Source: Brasenia schreberi
Lineage: Eukaryota; Streptophyta; Magnoliopsida; Nymphaeales; Cabombaceae
Assembly: GCA_036023115.1 (NCBI GenBank)
Contig: JAYKKT010000055.1
Span: forward strand, 9,944,001 to 10,008,000
Direction of reading: 5' to 3'
Length of the DNA stretch: 64,000 nt
Shown here: positions 22,554 through 34,304 of the stretch, piece by piece
Position numbering within the stretch: position 1 is the first letter of the stretch
Layout of the letters: every line of letters starts with the position of its first letter
Notes under the pieces: model-generated
The model's database searches: none
Told to the model about the DNA's origin: nothing
The model's input: only the letters and a program-made list of their open reading frames with translations
Position numbers and translations under genes: made by a program

Positions 22554-23907
22554 TCACGAACGAACTGTGCGTGTGTATATATACACTTTATTGTTAACCA
22601 TATACATTATATGTATTCTGTTATACATAAAAGTCCTGAAATATACACATCAATATTGATTCAGGGAGTAAGGTCAGGGTCAACTCGGACCCGACCTAAT
22701 TTTTGTCAACTCACTTTTTCAGGACTCAGATCCGACACGAGGTGCCTAACTCCCGACCCGAGGAGGACCTTTTCGTGTTGGGTCCAAAATCGCAACCCCT
22801 ACTCGCAAAGCTCGTAGAGAAACCACATGTTGCTAGCGTGATAGCATGATTGCAATATTGGCGAAAATTAGTTCTTTGGGTTATTTATCATTTTTCAAAG
22901 AAATAAATACCAGAAAGGGGATGCGGTTCCCTGCCTTCTCTCCTACTTAATCTGTCGCGGCCACTATCCACCGTTCGCCACCAGCTAGCTCTCTGGTTGC
23001 CGTATAAAGTGATTACCGCTGACATCTTGACCGGTGCCATCCAACAGGTGCTCTCTCTCTCTCTCTCTCTTAAAAGAGAAGAGGAGGAAACTGGTCTCTC
23101 TTTCCCGACTCATGACCGACAAAAGGCGAACATGCCAGTCTTATGTTGGGTTTCCCAAACAGCTGGGGGCCGGTTTCTTGGAGTTAGTGTCTCTTTGATT
23201 GCTGTGTTACTATGCATTCGACTGATTGAACTTAGTGCGTGGTTGGGACGTTGTATTGGGCAGCAGAACAATAGGCTTCTTGCTCTTTCCATTTTTTCCT
23301 GGTTTTGTGTTCCAATCACACCGTAGCGGAATATTGCATTTCGTAATGCAATATACCAATTCCTTTCATTCTTTTCATTTTTGGGATGTTATCTCATTCT
23401 TCTGGTTAGGGAGACAGACTCTGTGGGACTTTGATTGTTACCTTGATGCAATCGCTTATCTGGATAAACGGGATAAGGTGGGCATTTAGGAACCTATTAG
23501 GCATGGAGTTGTTAACTACAAGTAAAAGATTTTATGTTCTTTGTTGATGCATCGGGGTGTGCGTACCAATACCTGTACCTATAAGTTTTTTAAAATTTTG
23601 TTACAAAATAGTCAAGCTGAATCATATTTATATATGGGTCAACGTGATCTATAAACCCAAGAGTGTTACAATTTAATATGATACATTTTGATGATAAAGT
23701 TATATGTTATGAAATCGAGTTTGTTATGAGAAGTAACCTTCATTTAGTTTGGGATGATATGTTTCTCGTCACTCATCAGTGTTATATATTATGTTATATG
23801 TATTTCATTTAATAAGTTTTATGTTTTGTTATCATATATAGTTTTGTGGAAATTCAGTTACTACATGTTTATAGTGGACGTATCCCTATTTCATAATTTT
23901 TAAAATG
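22554..23907. other. Intergenic, no supported gene
   Basis: Contains a (CT)n run at about 23050-23079 with a plausible donor-like gtgctctc just before it, and an open frame on the plus strand (to 23326) whose content I do not recognise and which lacks an ATG at its start. An unannotated 5' exon is possible but unsupported. Confidence 0.35.
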
Positions 23908-23926
23908 ATTGTACCTCATAGTAGTA

Positions 23927-24129
23927 ACTCCGCCCCATGTAAGGGATCACCTTTTCATGGCCGGTTCCAAACATGAACAAAGGAGGAGGATTGCATCAAA
24001 GGTAAAATTTTGTTAGTCTTATCTACCATGGATTCTACAAATTATGATAAGGCTACGTGGAAACAAAGAATCCATATAGTCGCCCCTATCTATATCTAGT
24101 ATGAGAAAATGCTTAGTTGTTGTTATTGT
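23927..24129 (+). mobile_element. 203-bp SINE-like element made of fused RTE LINE ends
   Basis: The first ~120 bp match the 5' leader of the RTE family (actccgccccatgtaaggg, ggccggttcc, aggaggagga, catggattctac, attatga). The last ~80 bp match its 3' end (gtggaaacaaagaatcca, tagtatgagaaaatgcttag, tgttgttattg). The roughly 3 kb of coding sequence is absent, with the joint at a short atga/gata overlap near 24047. Imperfect 19-bp target duplications flank it (23908-23926 and 24130-24148, three mismatches). It is a non-coding element presumably mobilised by RTE proteins, comparable in design to LINE-derived short elements known with BovB in ruminants. Confidence 0.85.
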
Positions 24130-24149
24130 ATTATACCTCGTAATAGTAC

Positions 24150-27100
24150 CAGTATTGTCTGACGCATATTATATCGTATATTGCTGGGCTCCACGATACA
24201 GGCGTATCGTATCGTATCATATTTTAATATTAAAATAATGTAAAAATTAATTAAAAATCAATAAAAATTAGTAAAACTTCAAAAAAAATAAAAAAAATAA
24301 GGAAAAAATCAGGAAAAATCTGATAAATGCTTTAAATTTATATAATGTAAGTTTAGTACAGATTGAGCATTCAACGTTGAACAATTGCATCCAAATTTAC
24401 ATATTTTGAATCCAAAAAATAAAATATAAATACAGTTTACACTTTACACTACAGTTACATACAATGTTATATTTTACAAATTGTAATATGGATCATCAAC
24501 TAAATAATCTTCATCTTCTCCTTGTTGCAGATTCTCATCATTATCATCAGCCACACCCACACGTTCTTCTTCAAAATCAAATTCTTCATCTCCATAATGT
24601 TGTTGCGCTCCTTCCAAATTAATCCAAGCAACGTCTTCTTCTGTTAGGAGGGCATTTTCTTCAGTGTTTTTCATAACCCAATTTTCTAATATATCAAAAT
24701 TATCCAAACTTATTGTATCGAACTGACTTTCTTCTCTATTTACTTTTTTTAATTGCCTACGACACAAACAAAGATAAACAATTAGTAAGTAATATTAACA
24801 ATTAAAAACTGAAGTTAAACAATATTGAATTGAAAATTTGAAAGTAATAGTAATACAACATTACCTTTCACGAAGGCACATGTTACAACGAATATAAACC
24901 AAATCATTAAGCCTTTTGTGTTCCAACCTGTTGCGCTTTTTTGTATGGATGTGTTCAAAAACACTCCAATTTCTTTCACAACCTGTTGCACTACAGGTTT
25001 GGCTTAAGACTCTGACTACAAAATCTTTAAGGTTTGGATAATCACTTCCAAACCTATTCCACCAAACATCTGTAAAAAAATATAAACATTAGAGACATAA
25101 TAATCCACAGTAATGTAAGATGCAACTTAAATATGAAAATAAACAATGTACATGGATGCATCATAGAGTGGTTGCAAATTGCAACAGGCAAACCCATCAA
25201 GTGAAGAGCATTATCATATATCTCCATCTCTCGATGTATCGCATCTGCTATGCTCTCATCAGGGACTAATCTGTCGATGCATTCAATGATTCCTTGATTA
25301 ACCTCAACGTCTCTTTTGAAGGTTGCTGAGTACCTCAATGATGGGTTTAGATAGTAGGCTGCTGCATGAATAGGCTGATGTAATTGTTTATTATATCTAC
25401 TATCAATTATTTTCCACACGAGCACATAATCTCTTTGCTTTTTCATTAAAGTTATTTCTGATTGCTTCTTTTGCCCTGTTCATGGCTTTATAAAGGTAGC
25501 CCATAGATGGTTTCTCCTTGCTGTCAGCCAATCTCAAAACTTTCACTAAAGGACAAGTAATTTTCAATAATCTGACACATGCATTCCAAAATGAACTTCT
25601 AAAAACTGTTTCTGCAATCTTATTTAATTTTCTATTTATTCTATTTTGAGGAAACCCTACAAATTGTTGCCACTCATCTGAGGAGAACATTCTCTTCAAA
25701 GCTTCCTTCTGTCTCACAATACTCTGTACAGATAAGAAGTTTGTTGCGAACTGAGTTATAATTGTGCGAAGAAGCTCTGCACCTTCTGTATATCTCCTCA
25801 TCATACACAAAACAAATATATGGTTGTAAATGAATTTTGTAATATCTTGGCAACACTCAGTTGCTGCCTTTATTTCATCTATCTCACCAATGTCCTCGAG
25901 GATGAGATTTAAACAATGGGTTGCACATGGTGTCCAGTAAAAAGTCCCATAAATATCAGCTAACTCCTTCCCAACTGCTTTGTAGTTAGCTGCATTATCT
26001 GTAATCAATTGGACCACATTTTGTAGCCCAACCTCCTATATAATCTTATCAAATTCTTCTCGTAGGATCTCTGTAGTGTGCCTCTCCTCTAACATGTCTA
26101 GAGATCTAAAAAACATGAGTCCTTTAGGACAATATATAAGAAAGTTTAGCAATGTCCTTCCTCGCCAGCGGTCCATCCATCTGCTATAATAGTGCATCAT
26201 GTTTCCTTCCACGACTATCTCAAAGTCGAACAATATTACTGCATTTCAATGACGGCCTAATCTAATATCTTTCCTCTCAACTTATGATAAGAGGGCATCT
26301 TGTATCCTGGACCAATGTTTGCAATTGCATATGCCATTGCTTGAAAATGAAAACTGTTTGCTGCATTAAATGGAATGCATGAATCATAAAACCATCTTTC
26401 AACTATAAGGTTTGCCTGATCATGCAGTTGTTTTGAAGCCATAGCAACACGAATTCCTGGTTGAGCACCAGGTGTAGTGGAAGGAGAAAAGAATGAACGT
26501 ATGCTAGAAGAAGAAGCTCTTCCTCTACTCCTTTCTGAACTTCCTCTTTTGCCACCTCCAAAGTCTTCAGTTGCAACCCTCTTTCTCTAGTAGGTGCTCG
26601 TGAACTACTACTACCAATCTCTGTTCTAGCATCTGAAGGTAAACTATCAGTGAATCCAAATCCAGTGATAGTAGCATCATCAACTTCTTCATACATCTGA
26701 AAATCATCCTTTTGTTGTCTCCGTTCTTGTATGTTCTCAATCATCTACAGGCATTGCCATTTAATACCTTCTGGCAAACTTCTAACTCTACCTATACATG
26801 GAGCAATTTCTTTTCTGGTTCCTGCTAAGTAGTGTTTCAACCTTAAAATTCTACCACTAACCACCTTTTCACAAAATAAGCATATGATTTTTAACCCTGA
26901 ACCCTCAACTGGTATACCCCACTGCCATGCCGGATTATCAGACTTTAAATGAGAGTCTCTACCACCCCTTCCTGCTATCTCAATGGAGTACTTTAATTCA
27001 AACAAAAACCTGAAAATAAAAGTACTTCGTAAATCCCCCAATCTTCAAATAACACTCAAATCGAGTGTCTCTCACTTCATGAATGCAATAAAGATCGTAT

Positions 27101-27464
27101 ACACATACTTAATAACTTCATATTTTGTCATTAAAAAAAAGAAATAATACAAAAAACAACAAATATAAAGGAAAAAAATAGAAAAAATATTAAAAATATA
27201 CCAAAATCCGAGTTTGGAGGCTTGCACGGATACCGTAGGGCACGATTTTGGAGCTTTGAACACTAAGGAGGCGAAAACCGGCTCTTAGGGAGCTTGATAA
27301 ACCCAAGAGGAGAGAGGAAACACGCGAAAAATTATGGGTTTAGGTCGCGTATCGCCCGGGCGATACGGCCCGTATCGCACGATACGATGCGATACTCTGT
27401 CAATTGTGATATATCATCGTATCGATTTTGGGCCACCACGATACGATACATACGGATAACACTG
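24150..27464 (-). mobile_element. hAT-superfamily DNA transposon, 3.3 kb
   Basis: The ends are CAGTATTGTC... (24150) and, on the other strand, CAGTGTTATC... (27464), imperfect terminal inverted repeats. A perfect 8-bp target duplication AATAGTAC flanks it (24142-24149 and 27465-27472), the hAT hallmark. Subterminal regions are crowded with cgatacg/cgtatcg motifs (24167-24226, and 27343-27450 on the right), as expected for transposase binding arrays. The transposase gene lies on the minus strand. The left target duplication overlaps the right target duplication of the SINE-like element at 23927, so the hAT arrived later. Confidence 0.93.
24474..27041 (-). pseudogene. hAT transposase (BED - DUF659 - hATC), disrupted
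   Basis: Read on the minus strand: a BED-type zinc finger (NPAWQWGIPVEGSG, CLFCEKVVSG, LKHYLAGTRKEIAPC); a Ser/Arg-rich linker; the DUF659 region (ERWFYDSCIPFNAANS, QLITDNAANYKAVGKELA, WTPCATHCLNLILEDIG, with TDNA and the CxxH motif carrying catalytic-core residues); and the C-terminal dimerisation block (PNLKDFVVRVLSQTCSATG, CERNWSVFEHIHTKKRNRL), followed by an acidic tail ending at 24474. One intron is recognisable at about 25152-25073 (GT...AG). In-frame TAG codons near 26751 and 26036, and frame breaks near 26420 and 26240, disable it. It once encoded a full-length enzyme. Confidence 0.88.
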
Positions 27465-27472
27465 AATAGTAC

Positions 27473-27894
27473 CCATACAAGTACTAGTACCGGACCCCTA
27501 CCATGCAGTTTAGCCTAGGCGTTCTTTGTGATATGATGCTATGCATCCTATGGCATTGACAAGCTGCAAGAGAAACATTGCTAATCCATAATCAATATCC
27601 TATTTTTTGAAAGAGTTGGTTTGACGAGTTGCCTACTCATTGACGATTGGGTTGGGTTGCATTATACGAGTTTACATGATACGAGAGAGAGAAAGAGAAG
27701 ACCTAGTCTTTTATACTTGACTGGTCATTGGTTGGTTTTAATATTGGATTATTTTAAAATATTGATGTGAGTTAACTTAAAAACATTGTTTAAAGTGGTT
27801 TTCTTATTTTACATCCTGCTTTCTCTTTATTTGAAAATCCTTCTTGCATTTGATTTTAATATTTCCTTTTTCTTTACATATTATGCACATGTTG
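27473..27894. other. Intergenic, no gene seen
   Basis: AT-rich sequence between the hAT element and the next RTE copy, with a short GA run near 27684-27697. Nothing else is recognisable. Confidence 0.5.
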
Positions 27895-28914
27895 GACGTT
27901 ATGAGGGTTGTGTTAAGAAGCATAAAACTTATTGGATTTATCTACCATATAGATTCTAGATATTATGAGTATTGCGTTGAGGTGTTTCCTCTGAAGGACA
28001 CATTGCATAACTCGAATGCAGTGAAAAATAAGTAAGGATTTGTGTATCTTTGCTTAGATATAGTGAATCAAATGCAAAGAGGGTTTTTACATCATGGATG
28101 AATATGAGTAAAGAAGTATCATTAATTGACTAGCAAGCTAATAGAGGTGATAGATACTAGATTTGGAGAAAGATTCATGTTCTATGTTTGCAATAATAAA
28201 GCTAATAGAGGTGGTATATATTATGATTTGGAGAAAGATTCACATTCTATGTTTTCAAGATACAAAGTAGGTTGGAGAAAAAGTAAAGGAGATTGAGTTG
28301 GGGTAGAGACAAAGCGGGTCGGTACTCAAAAAAAGGAAAAGGCTTAAAGTAGAGTTGGTATTATTTTAAATAAAGATTTAAAAATAGTATAGTAGACATA
28401 TAAGGGCAAGGTGACCGAATCATGATAGTGAAATTAGTATTAGTAGAGACTTTAAATATATTTTGTGCTTAATCGACTTGTAGTTATGAATTTGCAAGTA
28501 AAAAAATGGATGAAGAGGCAAAAATATATAGAGTTATTCATACTAAATGGTGGAACCTTACAAATGATAAAAAAATTATATTTAAAGAAAAAGTTCTTCA
28601 AAGAGATGTTTGGAATTATTTAGGTAATCTTTCTGATACATGGAACAATATGGCTAAGCATATTAGAAAAGTTACAAAAGATGTGTTAGGTGAATCTAGG
28701 GGAGGCATATCGGGACAAAAGGAAGCTTGGTGGTGAAGTGAAGTAGTAGAAGATAAGATCAAGGCAAAGAGGATATTTTATAAATTATATTATGCCAATA
28801 AGACTAATGAAATTTTGGAGGTTTATAGAAAAGCAAAGAAAGAGGCAAAAAAGGTCGTTAGTAAAGCAAAAGCTAAGTTTTTTAAAGATTTACATACAAA
28901 TCTTAATTCAAAAG
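27895..28914 (+). mobile_element. RTE LINE copy 3, 5' part
   Basis: The plus strand reads the RTE leader (agggttgtgttaag, taaaacttattggattt, attatgagtattgcgttgagg) and then an eroded endonuclease region. The linker frame 28506-28736 contains IHTKWWNLTNDKK, KEKVLQRDVWNYLG and DTWNNMAKHIRKVTKDVLG. A large part of the endonuclease domain is deleted. Homology stops at aattcaaaag (28914), exactly where a copia LTR begins. RTE homology resumes at 40787 only about 15 nt further along the family sequence, so 40787-42125 is probably the other half of this same copy. Confidence 0.85.
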
Positions 28915-29227
28915 TGTTGAAGATTAAATTTTGTGTAATTTGAATTTTTGCATGCCTTTAACTTATGTAATTGGGTCATATGGCTCTTATTGGATCATAC
29001 TCTGATCCAATACGCGCCAATTATCATTAGATTTACTAATTAGGGGTGTTTATGTCTTTCAAGTTATAAATCAGTATTAGAAATACCCTAAGTGTAGTCG
29101 TGTGACTTAAGCAAGTGAAATAAGAGAGAGAGGCGCAATAGTCGAGGGAGATGCTGACTCTCATCTTGCTTCAAATCTTCTTTATTTCTTGATTTGTCAT
29201 TCATAATATTTGGGTTGTTTCATAACA
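28915..29227 (+). repeat. 5' LTR of copia 1
   Basis: Begins TGTTGAAG and ends TTTCATAACA, the 5'-TG...CA-3' convention. It is immediately followed by tagtattagagttt, a decayed form of the initiator-Met tRNA primer-binding site used by plant copia elements (tggtatcagagc). Length 313 bp. No 3' partner was found. Confidence 0.8.
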
Positions 29228-29479
29228 TAGTATTAGAGTTTAATCCGTGAGATTAGAGTATTTCTATGATGGTTTTGAAGGAGAAGAGACGATTAGGGTA
29301 GCATGAATTGATCGTAGTCCAAAGATCATTAAATCAGGTTAATTATTCTTCAAAAATGGTTTAATCATAAAAACTTTTACAATAAAATGAAAAAGGATTG
29401 CAGAAAAAAGAAGAGAAGATATTTTTTAGCCCTAAAAACCAAGGGCATTCATTATGTGTGGTAGAGGGAAAATAGTAGA

Positions 29480-30345
29480 TAATGTTGAGAATGTTAGTTT
29501 AGGGCTTTCAGATCACTATTCTAAAGTTAGATGACAGAAATTACCTCTAATGGGCTAGGTCTATTGAACTAGCCGTGATAGCAAGGGGGTGATGAGATTA
29601 TTTGACTGAAGATATTCTCATGCCAGATGTGACTAATCCTTCGTACCCCAGATGGCATAAAGAGAATGCCCTAGTCAGTGCATGGCTTATTCAATCCATA
29701 ATACCATCTATTAGCAGCACTTTTATGTTCCAACAGTCGGTTAAAGACATTTGGTTGGTTGTCCAAGATACGTGTGCCCAAAGGAAGAATATATCTAAGA
29801 AGTATGATATTATTGAGAATATTAGAAAATGTAAAAAAGGAGGAAGGTCAATAAGTAATTATTATGCATAACTCCGTGGTTTACGTGAGGAACTTCAATT
29901 TTATTCTAAAACAAAATCAAAATTATACAAAGGAAAATGATGAATTTGAAGAACAGAAAGTGTTTGATCTTTTGTAGGGTATCTCTACAGAGTATGAGGC
30001 AGCCAAAAATAATATCCCAAGCAGAGAAGAACTTTCATTCGTAAGCATAATATACACTCTTCTCCTGCGAGAACAATACAAAAAGCACTTAGAGAAGAAG
30101 TTAAAATCGACAAAGAAACTACTACATTTATGGGCAAGAATGCATCAAATTCATCAAGTTCTCGTGGTAGAGGTGGATATGGAGGTCGAGGAAGAGGTAG
30201 ATCAGATGAAAAAGATAAGTTGACTTGCTCTCACTGTGGCAAAACTCGACATATTAAGGAGACGTGTTGGGAACTGGTGGGTAGACCTAACTTTAATCAG
30301 AATAGATCTAATAGGGCTTATTTCACAAATCAAGGTAAGAAATAA
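29480..30345 (+). pseudogene. Copia 1 gag (capsid/nucleocapsid) remnant
   Basis: The frames 29602-29871 and 30130-30345 give a UBN2-type Gag: PRWHKENALVSAWLIQSI and SVKDIWLVVQDTCAQ, then a Gly/Arg-rich linker (SSSRGRGGYGGRGRGR) and a CCHC zinc knuckle CSHCGKTRHIKETCWELVG. Stop codons between the pieces break the frame. Downstream near 30525 the protease motif WIVDFGATNHM is visible; in intact elements this is D-S/T-G, here D-F-G. Confidence 0.8.
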
Positions 30346-31494
30346 AACATGAAAACATGGCTGAACTCATTGGTTGATATGAAGAAGGAAATTGAAGAAC
30401 TTAAAGCCAAAATAAATGAATCATAGACATATATTCTTCTTCTATTGTCGATTCTTAAGCTACCATAGCCTATCCTTTCTCTTTTATGCTATCGGGTAAT
30501 GTTCTTTCATCTAATTTTATGATATGGATAGTTGATTTTGGTGCAACTAACCACATGGTTGGCATGAGAGAATTTTTTGATGAGTATTAGTAAATTCAGA
30601 AGGGGATTGACATCAAATTAGTTGATGGATCCAACATTTCGATAGTGGGAAAAGGGAGTATAGTCACTATTTTTGGAGCTCTTAAAAATGTTTTACATGT
30701 TCTAAATATTTTAGATAATCTCTTATCAGGTCATGCCTTAGCTAAAGACTTAAATTGCCTTGTCACACCTTCTCCTTTCTAAAATTAGAATGATATTACC
30801 TTTATTTTTAAGTTGTAGTGATTTAATTTTTGTAGACGCGGAAAGTTTCCGCTCCTGGTTCTTAGGCCTGAAGCGAACCTTTTTGTGTGTCTAAGTCCTA
30901 TTTAAACAATAGGGCGTGCCAGCTAGCTTACTTAAGCTAGCGAAGAGAAATTTAAATCTGACTCCTAACATGGCGACTGTGAGCAAGCAAGCTCTTTTCG
31001 TCGTAGACCTTCTTGCACCGATGCGCAAGGGTCAGTCTGTACGCTTAAAAATCGAGTTTTTGAAGTATGAGAACCTACAAAAACGTTTGTGGTGTTTGAT
31101 TTGGGTTGTTTTTGTATGATTTTCAGATTTTATTTCATGTGAATTTGTACGTGCCTATGTCTTCCTTTTTATCCCTTTTCGGGCCTAACTAGGTGTGTGT
31201 TATGAACACGTAACCTAAGTGGGGCAACTTTTGAACGGGAGTATGGGGTTTGCTTTGATGCAATATGCGTCCTAACTCGTGGTATGGCGTATATGCAATG
31301 CAAACTCACGCAACTCCAAAGGGAAAACCCGAATTTGAAAGACAATGCCGAAGGGAAATGACTTGTAATGTAAATTGCCGAAGGGAAATTGCAAAAGGGA
31401 AATTGCAAAAGGGAAATATGGCTATATCTTAAGAGCGGAAAGGCTCAATAGTGCAAGTGTGTGCCGTGTATATATGTAAAGACTACGCACACTG

Positions 31495-31945
31495 CTGAAC
31501 CTTAAAACCCAAATCTTAAAGAGATAGCCGAAAGGGAAATACTTATACTATATATGGGCCTGAAGGTCGTGGGTGTTGTGTATATATTGAAAGACAACTC
31601 ACACGACTTAAATGAAACCCAAATATAAATTATAATATGGCCTTAACTAAGGTCTTGGGAGTAAGAGCGAAAGCTCAATGTGTGTGAGTGTATAATTGAA
31701 ATACTACACACATGACATGAAATTAAACCCAAATATAAATTGCAATATGGCCTTAACTAAGGTCTTGGGAGTAAGAGCGAAAGCTCAATGTGTGTGAGTG
31801 TATAATTGAAATACTACACACACGACATGAAATTAAACCCAAGGGAAATATAACACAGGTACTTGGGTCTTGCAAATAAGAGCGAAAGCTCAATGTGTGT
31901 GAGTGCGAGAATTGAAAGACAACACACACAACTTAACAAAATCCC
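31495..31945 (+). repeat. 110-bp tandem repeat array (about 4 units)
   Basis: Units begin aaacccaaat at 31615 and 31725, exactly 110 bp apart and nearly identical. A diverged unit follows from 31835 and another precedes from about 31500. Each unit contains gagcgaaagctcaatgtgtgtgagtg and a tactacacacatgaca-type half, and reads as G/T-rich then A/C-rich, so each could fold partly on itself. There are no spacers, so it is not CRISPR-like. Confidence 0.9.
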
Positions 31946-33059
31946 ACGCAACTTAAAGTATATAAATAAATTTATATCTTAAGGGCTGATTAGGCCCGTG
32001 TGGGTTCAAAATCGTGCACAACTACGAGCGAGGTAGGCTCAAGTGCACGTGTGTGTGGATGTGCCAAGCCACGTTATTACAAGCAGGGGGAGACAATGCT
32101 CCGTTATTACAACCCCATATCAAATTTAATTTAACTGAAGAAAGTATACAAATGAGGACTGAGTTAGGTACTTACGTATAGCTGGTTCGGAGGTGACTTG
32201 CTTGAGCTTGGGCTTGGGCATCGCCTTGGGCTGCAAGAGGGAGTTGCTCGGAATGGCACGGCAAGGGTGTGACTGGCCGGGTGACAAGGGAGCGCAGGTG
32301 TGGTGCCTTGGGGCTTGCCGGCTGCTAGGAGGGTGCTGTTATGGTGTCTCGGGTTGAGGTATTTATGGAGTGTCACTAAGGTGTAGGGCAGGTTCTATGG
32401 AAGGTGGAACTAAGGGGTGACTAAGGGGGATATCTAAGGAAGAGGGTGTAAGGCCGCGGGTGATTGGGTGCAGTCGGCTGTCGCTGGCCGACTAGGGGCA
32501 AGTTAAGTGGTGGCTGGCTGGGGTAGTTAGGGGATGTCACGAATGGGAAGGTAGGGTGCTATGGAAGGTGGAGCTAAGAGGTGGTTAAAGGAGAGGAAGG
32601 GCAGGTCCTAGGGAATAAGGTAAGGTGGCTGGGGTAGTTAGGGGGTGTCACAAATGGGAAGGTAGGGCCGCGGGTGGTGCGGTTGGGTGTGGTTGAAGGG
32701 TGGCGGTTAGTTAGGTGGTGGCCGACTGAATGGAGTGGAGACAAGGCTAAGGTAGGGTGCTATGGGGTGGCTGAGAGTGGAGGGGGAGTGAAAATAGGGT
32801 GGAGTTAGGATAGGGTACTAACTGGATAGGAGAGGGAGGTTGGTGTCCAAGGAGGGTAGCCGGGTGAAAGGAGTGGAGCTGGCCGGGCGACTGTGGTGGC
32901 GTGGAATGATGCAGGCCGGGAGGTAGTGGTGGCGTGGAGTGGTGTAGGCCGGGAGGTAGTGGTGGAGCAGGTGAGAGAAGAAAGCGAGGTGAGAGAGGGC
33001 TCGGCTGGCCCAAGGTGCTGGGGGAAAAGTTGAAAAACCCGCCCACTAGGGGGGTTTTT

Positions 33060-33480
33060 ATAGGAATTGAAAAGGTCGGTTGGGGCTGGTTTTGAAAGGG
33101 TAGTTTGGTGGTTAGGTGGTGGGGGTTTAGTGATAAGGTGGGCTAGATATTTAGGAGGGACCAGATTTTTAGTTTAGGTGGTTTTAGGGATATGGTGGGC
33201 TAGGGTTTAGGTGGGATGGTTTAGTAGTTTAGGGCTTAGCTAGGTGGGTTGGTTTGGGGGTGAGGTTTAGTGAGGTGGGTTAGGTGTTTAGGCTAGGATT
33301 AGGTTAGGATTAGGAGAATTAGGCTAGGTTTAGGGAAGGATTAGGGAGGTGGGTTAGGTGATTAGGTTGAGATTAGGCCGGGATTAGGGAAGTGGGTTAG
33401 GTGATTAGGTTGGGATTAGGCCGGGATCAGGGTAAATGGCTAGGATTAGGGGTTTTGGCTTAGGATTATGTTAGGAGGCT
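33060..33480 (+). repeat. GGTTAGG/GATTAGG-rich tract
   Basis: The plus strand is dominated by ggttaggtg, gattaggttgggattaggccggga and similar phrases. Two nearly identical units, tgggttaggtgattaggttgggattaggcc-like, follow each other at about 33350-33425. The frequent GG and GGG runs could support G-quadruplex formation. The C-rich complement gives spurious proline-rich open frames. Confidence 0.7.
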
Positions 33481-34304
33481 CCCTTTGCATAGCCCATAGA
33501 CCTAATTGCATCATGTTGGTGCAACCCTAGGTTAGGTGTAGGCTCATACAAGCTTAAACCCACACTAATTAGGCTAACCCACATAATTAACCCAAACTTG
33601 ACACACAAGTCAAGCTTAATACATTTCCCTCATGCTTATCCTCCCCATTCTCTCTCATGCCCATAATCCCACGTGAATTTCAAGTGGGCCCCACCTCCAT
33701 TTATGAGAAGGTGATGTGGGCCATGGATGTGGATATTGGATTGGATCTTTGGATCCAAATTCAAATCCAAATCCACACATACGTTTGGATTGGGATCTGG
33801 ATATATATGGTCCAGATCCAATCCAAACTGAATTCTGACTCCTTCAGGGTATGCTCGAAACGAACGGTTTGTGCGGGGTCTGACAGCATCAGTACTCCGT
33901 CTTGCGTTGGGTCTTCGCCAACATGGTCGTCCGCTTCTATTTTCACCTTCCAAAGATGATTTCAAAGGATTTTTGCTGATAACAGGGACTTGGATGTTCG
34001 AGATCCTGGGGGTGGATCTAACACGAGAGTTGCTGTGCCGGGATCGACATGTGCTCCGATTCCGGGCTCTCTTTTGCTCTTCTGGTCCTGCTTTCATCAG
34101 GCCAAGCCGCTTTGTGGGGTTTCAAAATGTATTTTAAAAGGTTTTAAAAGCATATTATACATATTTGAAACATATACAGTTTAAACATATGTACAGGGTT
34201 TATCTGGAAGGCTCTTGGGTTTCCAGACTCAAAATAGCCTTTTGGGACTGCTTTTACAAAACCAGGTTGATTTGAGAAGTTCGTGGGATTTCGGGGTGTT
34301 TACA

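Larger units (their letters stand above)
30761..34304 (+). mobile_element. 3.5-kb LTR-like insert in copia 1 (possible solo gypsy LTR)
   Basis: Starts TGTCACACC and ends GGGGTGTTTACA, typical termini of large plant gypsy LTRs, and separates copia protease from integrase. No gag-pol is present. Inside: a TATA-like tatttaaac (30899) followed by a leader; a 110-bp tandem array (31495-31945); GGT/TAGG-rich sequence (32400-33480); and mixed sequence to 34304. No 5-bp target duplication is seen (tgcct versus atttt). The copia GAG-pre-integrase region expected at the site is absent, so a deletion accompanied or followed the insertion. An ancient composite cannot be excluded. Confidence 0.5.

Noticed and set aside
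22997..23326. 109-codon plus-strand open frame with a hydrophobic segment
   Set aside because: Does not begin with ATG, crosses a CT microsatellite, and resembles no family I know; an exon here cannot be supported.
31495..31945. Regularly spaced repeats considered as a CRISPR-like array
   Set aside because: Units are contiguous 110-bp tandem repeats without unique spacers, in plant nuclear DNA inside an LTR-like insert.
32747..33046. Proline/serine-rich 99-codon open frame
   Set aside because: Low-complexity complement of a GGT-rich tract; no start context, domain or conserved pattern.
33060..33480. Interstitial telomere repeat
   Set aside because: Motifs are irregular ggttagg/gattagg phrases, not arrays of the plant telomere unit TTTAGGG.
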